A DNA stretch of 64,000 bases from Skeletonema tropicum (Eukaryota; Bacillariophyta; Thalassiosirophyceae; Thalassiosirales; Thalassiosiraceae): assembly GCA_037178625.1 (NCBI GenBank), contig CM074137.1:1302001-1366000 (forward strand), read 5' to 3'. Made by a program: the position numbers and the translations under genes. Shown in pieces: positions 1-9,084 of the stretch. Within the stretch, counting starts at the first letter, position 1; each line of letters begins with the position of its first letter. Below the pieces are notes generated by a model. It was not told where the DNA came from and ran no database searches. It saw only the letters and a list, made by a program, of their open reading frames with translations.

Positions 1-70
1 CGCTGTGTGAGCAAAAAAAAATAGACAAAAAAGTTCAACTGTTCCTATCCAAACTTTCAACACCACTTAC

Positions 71-1443
71 ATTGCAAATCGAGATCCTTGAGGCTCCCAA
101 GAAAATGCCATAACAGCATCTTTGACATCCAACATTTCTACAGGAATTCCAGGTTCATTCACTCGGAAGAGCTCCAAGTTGTTATACAGCGTCTTCTTTG
201 ACTTGGTATGCCGAGTCACCTTGACACCCAAATACTCTCCATTTTCTTGCCACACCAAGGAACACTTGGTAACATTGAACAAGTTCTTTTGACGCAAACT
301 CTTCCTACTTGGCAATTCAACCAGATCAACGTGTGCCGGCTGATTCTTGTGCTCGGGAGCCCAATAGGCAATAATGTTAGCCTTGGGACTAAACTGGAAC
401 TCGCAAATTCCATCACATGCCAAGGATCGCTTGTCAAGAAGCTTCATTGTAGGAGTTTCAAAAATAGAGATGAGATCCTTGCCCATTCGTGCCAAGTACT
501 TATCATCATGACTCCATTGGAATGGTGGAGGAGGAATATTGGACTTTTCTTGCTCCGAAAGTTTGTCATCCAAGAAGTCCTTCGGGTAGAGAGGGAATGC
601 ACGCAGGCATTTTCCAGTCTGGATAGAGAAGACCTTGATCGCATGAGGATCATTCCTATTGTTGTTATTAGTCATCATGTAATTCTCCTGGGGAGAAAAG
701 ACGACAAAGTCCACACCTGGGGCGGCAAACCTCTGCAATTTCTGAAAATTCTCGCCTCCCCAAAGAATAACTCCTCTGTTGGGCACAAGTGTGGCAAAGT
801 AACTTCCCTTGGGACTCCATTGAACATAATATTCACACCATGCAACACCTGCCTCCTTCTCACGGGCACCATCGTAATCCAGAACTGGTGCCTCCCGACC
901 ATCGTTCCAGTACACAGCAGTCTCCTTCCCTTGACGGATGGCAAACTGGTCACGCTGACAAGAATCCTCCAACCAGCTCATAGTATTCGGTGGTTCCTTA
1001 AATGGCTCTGGTTCCGGCTGCTTGAATTCTTCCTCTTCCACTTCGTCCAAGTGAGATGCACGTTCGTAGGGCAACACATGAAGAGCGTGGTTTTTATCGA
1101 ACTTGTACTCTTCCAGCACTTCAATGGCCTTCTTGGCATCACCTACAGTTTCATACTCGATAAATGCACATCCAACAGTGGCACCTGCCTCTTTATCAAA
1201 TGGCATGAAGAAACCATTAAAGTCAGAACCCTCATAATTGGCAAGAGGACCAATACGGCTGACGAGCTTGAGCACAACTTTGCCAAGTTTTTCATACTTT
1301 GCCTCTGGAACTTTGGGGAGGTTTGTAATGATGACGCATCGGTCGAAGCTCTCATTCAAGGGTGGGTATTTTGGCTCCGGCTCGAGAGGAGCGTCGGAGA
1401 AGTATCCATCGAGGGAGGCGGCTTCGTCTGCTAGGTCGGCCAT
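71..1443 (-). CDS. EIF3B: Translation initiation factor eIF3 subunit B, 5' exon (partial)
   Basis: Scaffold subunit of the eIF3 complex, which acts on the 40S ribosome in the cytosol. The visible 457 residues carry an acidic N-terminus, an RRM at about residues 33-125 (starting DRCVIITNLP), the conserved MSWLEDSCQRDQF segment, and then the first blades of a WD40-like propeller (VQWSPKGSYFATL, FQWSHDDKYLARM, FSPKANIIAYW). The start is the ATG at 1443 in good context (acaaccATGGCC); an upstream in-frame TTG is ignored. The reading frame appears to stop at 67-69, but GTAAGT begins at 70, so I read a splice donor with the exon ending at 71. The family is usually about 700 residues, so the remaining third should lie left of the window. 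Confidence 0.93.
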
Positions 1444-1750
1444 GGTTGTTTTATGTTGTGGTTTGTGTGGCAAAAATAAGGGGAGTGAAATGGGACGACG
1501 ACAGACGACAGTAGAGAGAGACTTTCACTCAAGCGGGGAGGCGGGCGGGAGCTTTTCTGCTTCATTTCAATCACGCTCGCTCCTTGGCCTTGGTTTGCTG
1601 GTGTGCTGCCCGGTGTGCTGCCTGCTGCCTTGTAGGAGCTCGCTTGATTCCAACATCGAGATTTTCAATTGAATATAATCCCTCTTCTTGTTGACCTCAC
1701 AGCTACCATACTTGCTACTTGTACTTGCTGCTTGAGATTGAGAATACTGT

Positions 1751-1886
1751 GTATTGCAACCGGCATGCATTATCATTTAGTAGTAATCAGTATCGTATGT
1801 ATTTGAATAGTCTTCATTTCTTCTTGAGTATTGTAACCGGCATGCATTATCATTTAGTATTAATATATTGTATGTATTTGAAAGAG
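1751..1886. repeat. Two-copy direct repeat (77-bp period) around GGCATGC
   Basis: The block GTATTGyAACCGGCATGCATT is followed by ATCATTTAGTA and a GTATGTATTTGAA tail. It occurs at 1751 and again at 1828 with a few substitutions. It lies between the end of the MYND gene and the start of eIF3b, so it could sit in the 3' UTR of the former or upstream of the latter. No function can be assigned. Confidence 0.7.
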
Positions 1887-1919
1887 TACCATACTCATAT
1901 CTTCTTGACGGATATATGG

Positions 1920-3161
1920 TCATTTCCTCTTGACACAATCTATCTTGTGCCCAGCCTTCCAGTGTTGGACTTGACATTCCTTTCCACAGTACCAAGCTCC
2001 TAAACACCGCACACATCGCTTGAATGAATCGCATCCTGCCTTCGTTCTGCAATTTGCGCAGTGACTCTTTACCTGGTCCTCTAGCTTTGATATGGATTTG
2101 ATCACAAAATCTTTCTTTTCCACCGACAAATTTCCCTCTATCGCTCTACGTCCCCAGAACAAAAACGTTGGGATAGGACTATGACCAGGAATGTCCATGA
2201 TCCCTTCATAACGCTCCTTTCCTAGGTAATACGATGCAAATGGAAAGTTGAAGATGGAAAGAGTTTCTTCTAAGCTCTTTCCATCGTAATGTATTGCAAG
2301 GATTAAAGATTCTTTCAGACCACATTCAGCATTTAGGTATATATCTCCCAATGCACCGCACGATTTAGAATAACCCTGACTTGCCGGGAGGGTCATGTAA
2401 TGAAGGTACTTCTCTTTCTCATCCTTCATATTGTAAAATAAAGCCAGACTGTGTTGTGCATCTGGATGTCCAAGATCTGCAGACCTTTTCAAATAATGCA
2501 ATTTGTTCATATCTCCATCACCATACTGCGTCGACATCAATGCTAACGCATCCGGATCACCTTGATCTGCGGCTTGTTCTATTAATTTCCAACCCTTCTT
2601 TTTATCGAAAGAAAGGCCGTACTTTTTCGCGTGCGCTGCTTCCAAGCACCAAGCACCAATTAGAAACTGCGCCCATGCCTTACCTTTGTGTAAATGCTCT
2701 AACACCCTGGCTCCGGCTTCCTTACCATCGGTGTGAAGACTCTCCCGACAAAGTGGACATTTGTTAGATAACATCTCATCAAATCCTTTTTTCTCACAGT
2801 TGGCATTGCGCTCTTTGGCGCACTTATCACATATCCACCCGCCGCAGCAATAGAATCGAGTTGTTGTCGCGTTATTCACGTGTTTGATTGTTTCAAGACA
2901 TATAGGACAATCCCCAGAGTTTTCAGGAGGATGCAGCTCGTCCTGAAGCTTTATAACAGCCTCCACCCGCTTCGATTCGAGTAGTAGCTCGAGCTGCTCT
3001 TCATTGTCCGACAGCTCTTTGATTTGTTGTGCCCTTGCCTTGGTCTCTGGCGACGTGAGACCCGTTTCATCCACTATACTATTTAACGAGGGAAGTTCAG
3101 CAATTGCAGTCCTCTGGGAAGCAATCTTAGCCCGCAGCTGCTGCTCCGTCTCGTCGGCCAT
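1920..3161 (-). CDS. RING-like / Sel1-repeat / MYND zinc-finger protein
   Basis: A 413-residue protein. After a coiled-coil N-terminus comes a RING-like module (CPICLETI ... FYCCGGWICDKCAKE ... CPLCRESL, about residues 87-140). Sel1-type alanine-rich helical repeats follow (DQGDPDALALMSTQYGDGD, DLGHPDAQHSLALFYN, SQGYSKSCGALGDIYLNAECG). A C-terminal MYND finger closes the protein (CANC, CVRC, WYCGKECQ, HWKAGHKIDC). Sel1 repeats and MYND fingers bind proteins, and RING modules often carry E3 ubiquitin ligase activity, so a ubiquitin-related adaptor role is possible but inferred. The start chosen is the ATG at 3161; only a GTG lies further upstream. A detached MYND fragment occurs at 41503-41667. 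The 3183-3475 stretch upstream shows no gene. Confidence 0.88.
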   Translation of the reverse strand: MADETEQQLRAKIASQRTAIAELPSLNSIVDETGLTSPETKARAQQIKELSDNEEQLELLLESKRVEAVIKLQDELHPPENSGDCPICLETIKHVNNATTTRFYCCGGWICDKCAKERNANCEKKGFDEMLSNKCPLCRESLHTDGKEAGARVLEHLHKGKAWAQFLIGAWCLEAAHAKKYGLSFDKKKGWKLIEQAADQGDPDALALMSTQYGDGDMNKLHYLKRSADLGHPDAQHSLALFYNMKDEKEKYLHYMTLPASQGYSKSCGALGDIYLNAECGLKESLILAIHYDGKSLEETLSIFNFPFASYYLGKERYEGIMDIPGHSPIPTFLFWGRRAIEGNLSVEKKDFVIKSISKLEDQVKSHCANCRTKAGCDSFKRCVRCLGAWYCGKECQVQHWKAGHKIDCVKRK

Positions 3162-3721
3162 GGTCGAAATGGTATGGTTCACGAGGATTGCACAAGAGCA
3201 ACTGTTTAAAATGATATAATGTTGTACTTAGCCTCGGAAGCTGGCTTTCAGGTTCATATGTAGGCAGGTGGTCTCCAGTCTCCAACATCGCAACATGATG
3301 GTAAATAACCGGTAACCCTTCCTTTCACACTTGGAAATTTGAGTCTCATTTGAGTCCACGGGAGGAATAAATACGGAATTTTCCTCTCTCTAGGTTGAAA
3401 ATAATTATGGCCCAACCAAGCTCGAAGTAATGTACGTTTGCCCTCAAATCCTACCTTTGACTTCAATTGAGGGAGTTAGGCCGATCCTTACGGTGAGTCA
3501 AAAATATTTTTGTACTCTAGCTACAAGTACAAAATTACTAGGTGCCAATTTTTGAGCCTTACGGTGTTGTGTAGATTTTTTTCTGGATTTGTTCCACGTC
3601 CCACGTCGCACGCGCCAAGACCTCCGACGCCTTCTTCTTCTATTTAATATTTACCTCGCCTCGCTCGGCTGCAGCCACTTCCATCTTGTGCAACTACAAT
3701 AGTACACCCTCCGCCACCACC

Positions 3722-3793
3722 ATGTCTTACGCAGCTGCAGCCGATCTGCTTGGTCAGATGAGGGACGATGCAATGTCCATTAATGACGCTTGA
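3722..3793 (+). CDS. 23-residue ORF near the left end of the Harbinger-type element
   Basis: ATG in a favourable context (caccaccATGTCT) opens MSYAAAADLLGQMRDDAMSI and the frame stops 72 bases later at TGA. It starts about 240 bp inside the left terminus and runs opposite to the coiled-coil ORF. That is where a transposase 5' end could survive an internal deletion. It is equally possible that it is a chance ORF. Confidence 0.3.
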   Translation: MSYAAAADLLGQMRDDAMSINDA

Positions 3794-3858
3794 GTTTAGA
3801 CTATTTTCGCTCAAAGTTAGTAGAGCACTTCAATATCAAATTCGACAGGAACGAAATC

Positions 3859-3884
3859 ATCTGGCCTCGACGAAGAGGCCAGAT
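3859..3884. other. 10-bp perfect hairpin
   Basis: ATCTGGCCTC and GAGGCCAGAT form a perfect 10-bp stem around a 6-base loop. It lies between the 23-codon plus-strand ORF and the 3' end of the minus-strand ORF, so it sits where converging transcripts would end. Confidence 0.6.
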
Positions 3885-3895
3885 GCCTAATTAGA

Positions 3896-4943
3896 TCAAT
3901 AAATTGTAACATTTTTCATATCAATAGGTGCAATTAAGTATTTAGTTTGGTGTATTATTATCGCTTGCATTTTAATCATTTCAACATCATCTTCATCCTC
4001 CTCCTCATTTGACTCATTCGATGTGCAACTAAGATCAACTTCGTCTGCAGCACGCTTCTTACCACTTAGGCGCTTTCCCATTCTAGTTGCCGCTGCTCCT
4101 AGCTCCAGGAATTGCTCAGTATGCGCTGATTCATTCTCACTTGTAATGTTATTCAACTTCAACAGCTCTTCTTCAAGTGTCGCAATTTCTTCCCGTTTTT
4201 CAGACAAAGACTGCATTAGTGCCTTTGCTTCTGATTTCATATCAAGAAGCATGTATCGATCAACATCCTTCTGTACACTTGCTATCCCGTCATGTTTTGA
4301 CTTGAGAAGTGTACTGAGAAGCGCAATTCGTCCCGCAACTTTCTGCTGGTCCAATTTTCTCATGTTCTGTTCAACCACAGCAAGATCTTTGTAGCTCGCA
4401 GCACCATAAGCAAGACCTCTTCCTTCATTGGAATTTCCAACGTATTTTTAATGCTTCAGCAATCTCAAACCTGGCAAACTTGAACAACGACGCTCCCCCG
4501 ATAGTGGAATTTGGATTTGTTTTGGCAGATCGTGCGAGGACATCCATTGTGAGGTTGTCACCATAAATAAGAGGAGAGTTGCCACGGCGGAAATTTTCAT
4601 GTAGCACAGTTTCCCAACCTGATTCAGATGACAGGCCGGTGTTATGTACATCTGCCTTCTTCTGTAATACCTTGTAATGATTTTTTCCCTTGATGAAGTC
4701 TTCAATTTGTGATGACACGTTAGCATCACCATGGAAACGTTTCTTCAATTCTTTTTCTAGAGTACTTCTGTTGTAGGTTGTTCCTCGGCAGGAATGCAAA
4801 GCAAAGGCAGCACATAACCGCTGTATTTCCTTATGACTGCGACTGTCGATTTCAGCTGATGTGCTCTTCTTTGGTGGTGGCGGTGGTGCCGGTGCCGGTG
4901 GTGGTGCCGGTGCAGGCCCGGCTGATACTGCACTTGATGCCAT
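3896..4943 (-). pseudogene. Element-borne coiled-coil protein, split by a frameshift
   Basis: The first part starts at the ATG at 4943 (MASSAVSAGPAPAPPPAPAP), is proline-rich and then helical, and stops at 4425. A second frame picks up immediately (YVGNSNEGRGLAYGAASY, from about 4447) and runs to 3896 with a long coiled coil, a basic GKRLSGKKRAADE stretch and an acidic tail. The shift falls at the A5 run near 4446-4450 (gcattaaaaatacg). Removing one A would join the frames at ALK-YVGNSN. The layout resembles the DNA-binding/coiled-coil helper proteins of Harbinger elements. I cannot name the family. A homopolymer sequencing error would give the same picture as a real mutation. Confidence 0.6.
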
Positions 4944-5276
4944 ACTCAATAGCAGCAATAAAAACTAGTTGAAGGAAATGTGGTGATGATGGCGAGGCAA
5001 CTCAATTGATTGTGCAGCCGTAATTTAAATTGATGTCATTGGCAGTAAAGAAATGGAATGAGAAGACGTCGGTTCATCTCGATCAACTGTATTATCATCT
5101 GTACAATTTATGTACTTGGAATCCAACTAGACAGTTTTCTGGCCTCTTTTTCCCTTTTGTGTAGTTGGGTTGAGGACTAGACAAAAAAAAGGGGCCCGTA
5201 AGGGTCAAAATTTTCTGATTTTATTTTCTACTTCAAGTAAATTGTCATGTGTGACAGACCGTAAGGATCGGCCTTA

Positions 5277-5763
5277 GTGGACAACTAAGGTATCAATGAG
5301 CTTCTACAGACAAAATAAATAGCATTGACGCTTTGAAATAGGGTCAACATCTAGTACTTACTGAGTTATGTCTAAGTAGTCGTAGGGAGCCCATTTTCAC
5401 CATGGTTGTGTCGTTTTAGATGCCATTATCGGAGGTGAGTCAGGCCAAAAACCTTTGGTTTCCATATTGTACTTGGGATTAGGTATGTCAGTGCCAGTTA
5501 TTGTCATACCGACAAAACTAAATTGGACTTAACCCTAACCCCCCAACCCCAACTCAAGTTATGCTCTGACAAGCACTTTTGAAGTAGGAGTGCAAAAATA
5601 TTAATTTTGGGCTTCGTCACGCCACTCTACTCATTCCGACGTGTGGCGTGACGAAAAGAATTTTCGAAAAATTCCTTCTGGAAGCTACAAAAAGCAAAAA
5701 GTGCCTGTCAAAATTTTATGTAGGATTTGAGAGCAAACGTACAGTAATTAATTAGCACGAGGT
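5277..5763. other. Gene-free stretch with a 12-bp hairpin
   Basis: No gene is supported here. TCGTCACGCCAC (5614-5625) and GTGGCGTGACGA (5643-5654) form a perfect 12-bp stem with a 17-base loop. A short C-rich run (ccctaacccccc, about 5530-5545) resembles telomere repeat, but only about one unit is present. Confidence 0.6.
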
Positions 5764-5777
5764 AAAAGTAACACGCG

Positions 5778-6821
5778 CTGAAGAGTTTCGAGACAACTTA
5801 CGTCTCCGGTACAACCTGAAGCCGATGGATATGTAGACCTATGCGATGGATGTGGTGCAAAAATGACGGTGGAACATGCTCTCCAATGCAAGGTGGGCGG
5901 TCTCGTCCATTGCCGCCACAATGATGTTACGAGAGAATTTGGCTCCTTGTGCAAGCAAGCCTTTACTCCCGGTGACGTTGAGTACGAACCCTTTATCTAC
6001 ACTAGTACTCAACGCACTGCTGCAGAGGCTGCTGCCGCAGCAGAGGCTGAAAATACCACGCAACAACACAACGCAACTGATGGGTCGACCCCAGTGACAA
6101 CAACGGAAGAGCGTGGAGATGTGGTGGTCTCCCACTTCTGGAAGAGACAGCGTCGAACTGTCTTTGACACTCGCATCACCGACGCGGACTGCCGCTCCTA
6201 CCGCAACAAGGCGCCTTCGGCTGTCTTGAGGCAACAAGAGAGGGAGAAAATCCGCAAGTACAAGGCAGCTTGTCTTGAACGACGTCGGGACTTCACCCCC
6301 CTCTGCTTCACGGCTGATGGAACGCCAGGTAGAGAGGCCTTGAATGCGATGCGTCAACTGGGTACACACTTAGCTGAAAAGTGGGAGCGTCAGCGTAGCC
6401 AGATGATATTCTATGTGCGGGTACGCATGTCCCTTGCCCTAGTCCGGGCAAACTCCCTCCTGCTCAGAGGGAGTAGGGACAGGCACCACCGCATCCGGCC
6501 ACTCGTTGCGAATGGGCCGGGGATGTCCAACTGGCACACCTGGAGTGGGGAGTAATCCCCTCTCCCCCACCTCTGCGGTGGCAGAGGTTGAGTGAGGACT
6601 CTCACTCTCACCTGTCGAGAGGCAGTTGAGAGTAGGAGGGAGGAGGAACATGCCATCACCTGGCACAGGTGACAAGAGGAGTGCGGACTTGCCACTGAAC
6701 TAGAGATACCTAGACTGCACTCCTCTTATTACCTAAAATGGGCAAGTTCAGATCCAGCTTCCCCAGTAATAGCTCCTGAATACCATCCTAAACTAATCAC
6801 TTATTTATGTGTTTTAAAAAA
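5778..6821 (+). mobile_element. 5'-truncated poly(A) retroelement with 14-bp target-site duplication
   Basis: AAAAGTAACACGCG occurs at 5764-5777 and again at 6822-6835, directly after a run of A that starts at 6816. The 1044 bp between them carry the 3' end of a reverse-transcriptase-type ORF, a structured 3' tail with hairpins (stem ACCTCTGC/GCAGAGGT at 6569-6588; TCACCTG/CAGGTGA at 6656-6672) and the A tail. This is the signature of target-primed reverse transcription with 5' truncation. The first copy of the duplication ends exactly where the truncated coding sequence starts. Confidence 0.85.
5782..6555 (+). pseudogene. C-terminal fragment of a retroelement protein (zinc knuckle and nuclease-like domain)
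   Basis: The open frame runs from the truncation point through LCDGCGAKMTVEHALQC, a CCHC-type cluster (C-x2-C ... H-x4-C). A linker rich in Ala/Thr follows, then SHFWKRQRRTVFDTRITDAD and FTPLCFTADGTPGREA. A CCHC cluster followed by a short segment with acidic residues is typical of the C-terminus of non-LTR retroelements that carry a restriction-like endonuclease. I infer that class but did not confirm the catalytic residues. The reverse transcriptase domain is missing because of 5' truncation. The first in-frame ATG is at 5863, but the frame is open from 5782. It is not expected to be functional. Confidence 0.7.
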
Positions 6822-6835
6822 AAAAGTAACACGCG

Positions 6836-7412
6836 TAAATCGTAAATCGCGATTTTATTTGAGCTCCTATGTACGTGATTTTTTACTTTACCTTTTAGCT
6901 ACCGTACACTTACACGTAAAACAAAAAAGCATCTCATGACCATGGCATCCGACAGCATAGACGCCGTCGCCTATATCTCAGCTAACACCAAGTCCCTAAT
7001 TAAGTAAGTTTGATAGAATAAATCGCTTCTATTAATAATAATAACAAGATTATTTGGTCAGAACATTAATAATTACGACGAGAGGCCCTTCGGATAGGGG
7101 GTCAAGTACATATTGTTATGATGCGTCGAATTTTGACCGCAAGGCAGTGCATCGAGAGACTTTGGGTGTGGCTGTGCCAATGACACTCGGTCGGTATCTT
7201 CGAATAATTATATTGTATAGATCAGCCAAGTAGCATTGCTGTAGACACACTCCAAAACCCTTTTAAGGACCGACATGCTACAGAAATTCGGTGTCGTCAC
7301 CTGTGTGCTGAAAATGCGCTCTAGCTCTCTCAATATCGCTCCTGACCAGGGTTCGAGTGACCGAAATCGCTTGCTATGGTGTTTCTGAAGACAAAAAGGG
7401 CAGAGAAATGAA
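6836..7412 (+). repeat. Dispersed repeat, copy 1, with an exon-like start
   Basis: This stretch is closely similar to 30325-30889. It includes a conserved ATGACCATGGCATCCGACAG start at 6936, followed by 22 codons (MTMASDSIDAVAYISANTKS...) and a GTAAGT donor at 7004. In the second copy the same ORF is broken by a small deletion and the donor is lost. Downstream bases up to about 7400 are also shared and contain no long intact frame. It lies directly upstream of the fucosyltransferase-like pseudogene and may once have been its 5' end. That link is inference. Confidence 0.6.
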
Positions 7413-9084
7413 TTGATTATTCGAACAGAGCAATCACAAACCAACACCGCTGGTGACGTTGAAGGGTTATTCTTGGAATGGAATAAAAATGAGCAACGTA
7501 CACATCAAATCCTACTGGACAGGTCCAAAACGATTATACCCGAGTGGATGTCAGAATATGTGACTTGGCACCAGGAACAAAGGCGGATACTCGAAAATAG
7601 CAAGGCAAACAATACAGCCACATTAAATGACATGAAATTCATGTCCGTTAGGTGCCCGCCTAGAGAATCAAAAATGTGGTGGTCTCTCCGATAGAATGAA
7701 GCCCTTACCCTTTTATGTTATGGTTGCAAACTTGACTCAACGGGTCTTGTTATTCCATTGGACAAAGCCTAGTGAATTGGAAAACTTTCTCGTGCCACCT
7801 GATAATGGAATAGACTGGAGGATTGAAGGCACGGGAGTGACCTTGCAAGAAATACGGAACGACCAACTATGTCAACGGTCATGCGTCGTCACTTAGCGTA
7901 GAAGTGCGAATGTTGGCTGGAGCAGTTGATGGTGGCGATCGATCCTATTTATCAACTTGTAAAGTACCAAATGTTCACTTAGACGGTGGACAGCAAGTTG
8001 TAGAAGCCGAGGCATTATTCAATCGTTGGCGTAAGGAGCCAGGGCAATCTCCGCCATCATGGAAAGGTGGTGCCTACTTGGGATGGAACCCGGCCGCAGG
8101 TATAAACCGGCGTGAAATGCTGGAAGATGTATGGCGCTTGCTGTTTCAACCATCGCCCGGAGTTCAACGTTTTTTGTTTGATCAGATGAGAGATCTGGAC
8201 ATCGTTGGTAAAAAATTCAATGCTGTACAAGTCCGTGCCAAGGACCCAAGATTGATACCGTCAGATACCACTGAGGAATCAACGAAGCTCGATATGTTAG
8301 AAAACTACAACATTACTCCCAAACTGCATGCCTACTTTGAACATAAATACAACAATGCTATCGCGTGCCTTCAGGACATATCTAACGAGACAGAACTGCC
8401 GATTTATCTCGCGTCAGACTCTAAGTTTGGAAAGTCGTACTACGAGCATTCTTCTTTACCCATCCGCATATCAAACTTGGGCTTAGAGAAAGGAGACCCT
8501 TTGCATATCGACAGTGATAGAAACCAAGGCCGTGACCCTCTAGATTTCTACGAGGTATTCGTTGACGTTCTTATCATGCAAAAGGCAAGCTGTTACAGCC
8601 ATTCGGGAGGCTATGGGCTACTTCCCCTTCGGTTAAATAACAATCTAACAGAATATGAGGTGACGCATACAGATCAAGAATGTCGAGGAAAATCTAGTTT
8701 TGATGTATCACCTATTCCGTCAAACAACTTTTCAGGTGAAGTGTAAAATTAGATATCTCAGGAGTAGCCTGTACACAATTTCTATAGAACTTCATTTTTG
8801 CAGGGCAGCCAAAGGACCTCTCAGAACAGCTACGAGTTCAACACACGCTATCCATCTGCGCAGTGCAAATGAGCTTCTATGGTATCTCCGCCGACTATAA
8901 TGGGCCACTAGAAGCAGCTCATGCGCGTAATGACACCGATAGATACGATATGGTTGAGTGTGGTGCTGCCAGCCAGCCCAATTTGGACCTCTCAGAACAG
9001 CTACGAGGTTGTAGCATCGCTTCCACACAAGCTATCCATCTGTGCAGTGCAAATGAGCTTCTATGGTATCTCCGCCGACTATAA
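7413..9084 (+). pseudogene. Fucosyltransferase-like glycosyltransferase pseudogene
   Basis: Three frames together spell one glycosyltransferase. Frame one reaches FMSVRCPPRESK at about 7670. Frame two begins GGLSDRMKPLPFYVMVANLT and continues WTKPSELENFLVPPDNGIDW until a stop at 7896. Frame three runs from YVNGHASSLSVEVRMLAGAV to 8735. The last carries FNAVQVRAKDPR, IYLASDSKFGKSYYE and CYSHSGGYGLLPLRL, which match the layout of O-fucosyltransferase/NodZ-like folds (VR-x(n)-D, ASD, GG near the end). A GT-AG intron at 8736-8803 joins in frame to a terminal exon (GQPKDLSEQLR ... NELLWYLRRL) ending at 9084. That exon is itself the first one and a half units of the 184-bp array. No signal anchor or ATG is visible at the 5' end. 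Two frameshifts make it a pseudogene unless they are base-call errors. Confidence 0.65.

Larger units (their letters stand above)
3479..5273. mobile_element. Harbinger-type DNA element, non-autonomous (16-bp TIR, TTA duplication)
   Basis: A 1795-bp segment is bounded by perfect 16-bp terminal inverted repeats GGCCGATCCTTACGGT (3479-3494, complement at 5258-5273). Each end is flanked by TTA (3476-3478 and 5274-5276). The motif CCTTACGG recurs inside both ends (3557-3564 and, inverted, about 5197-5204). A three-base TWA duplication is the hallmark of PIF/Harbinger elements. No DDE transposase is visible. What remains is a split coiled-coil ORF on the minus strand and a 23-codon ORF on the plus strand. 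The two-gene layout of Harbinger elements (transposase plus a Myb-like helper) suggests an internally deleted copy, but that is inference. Confidence 0.82.

Noticed and set aside
208..1434. 408-codon plus-strand ORF opposite eIF3b
   Set aside because: It is fully antisense to a conserved gene and has no domain of its own.
5530..5545. Telomere-like CCCTAACCCCCC
   Set aside because: There is only about one unit, embedded in ordinary sequence. It is not evidence for a chromosome end.
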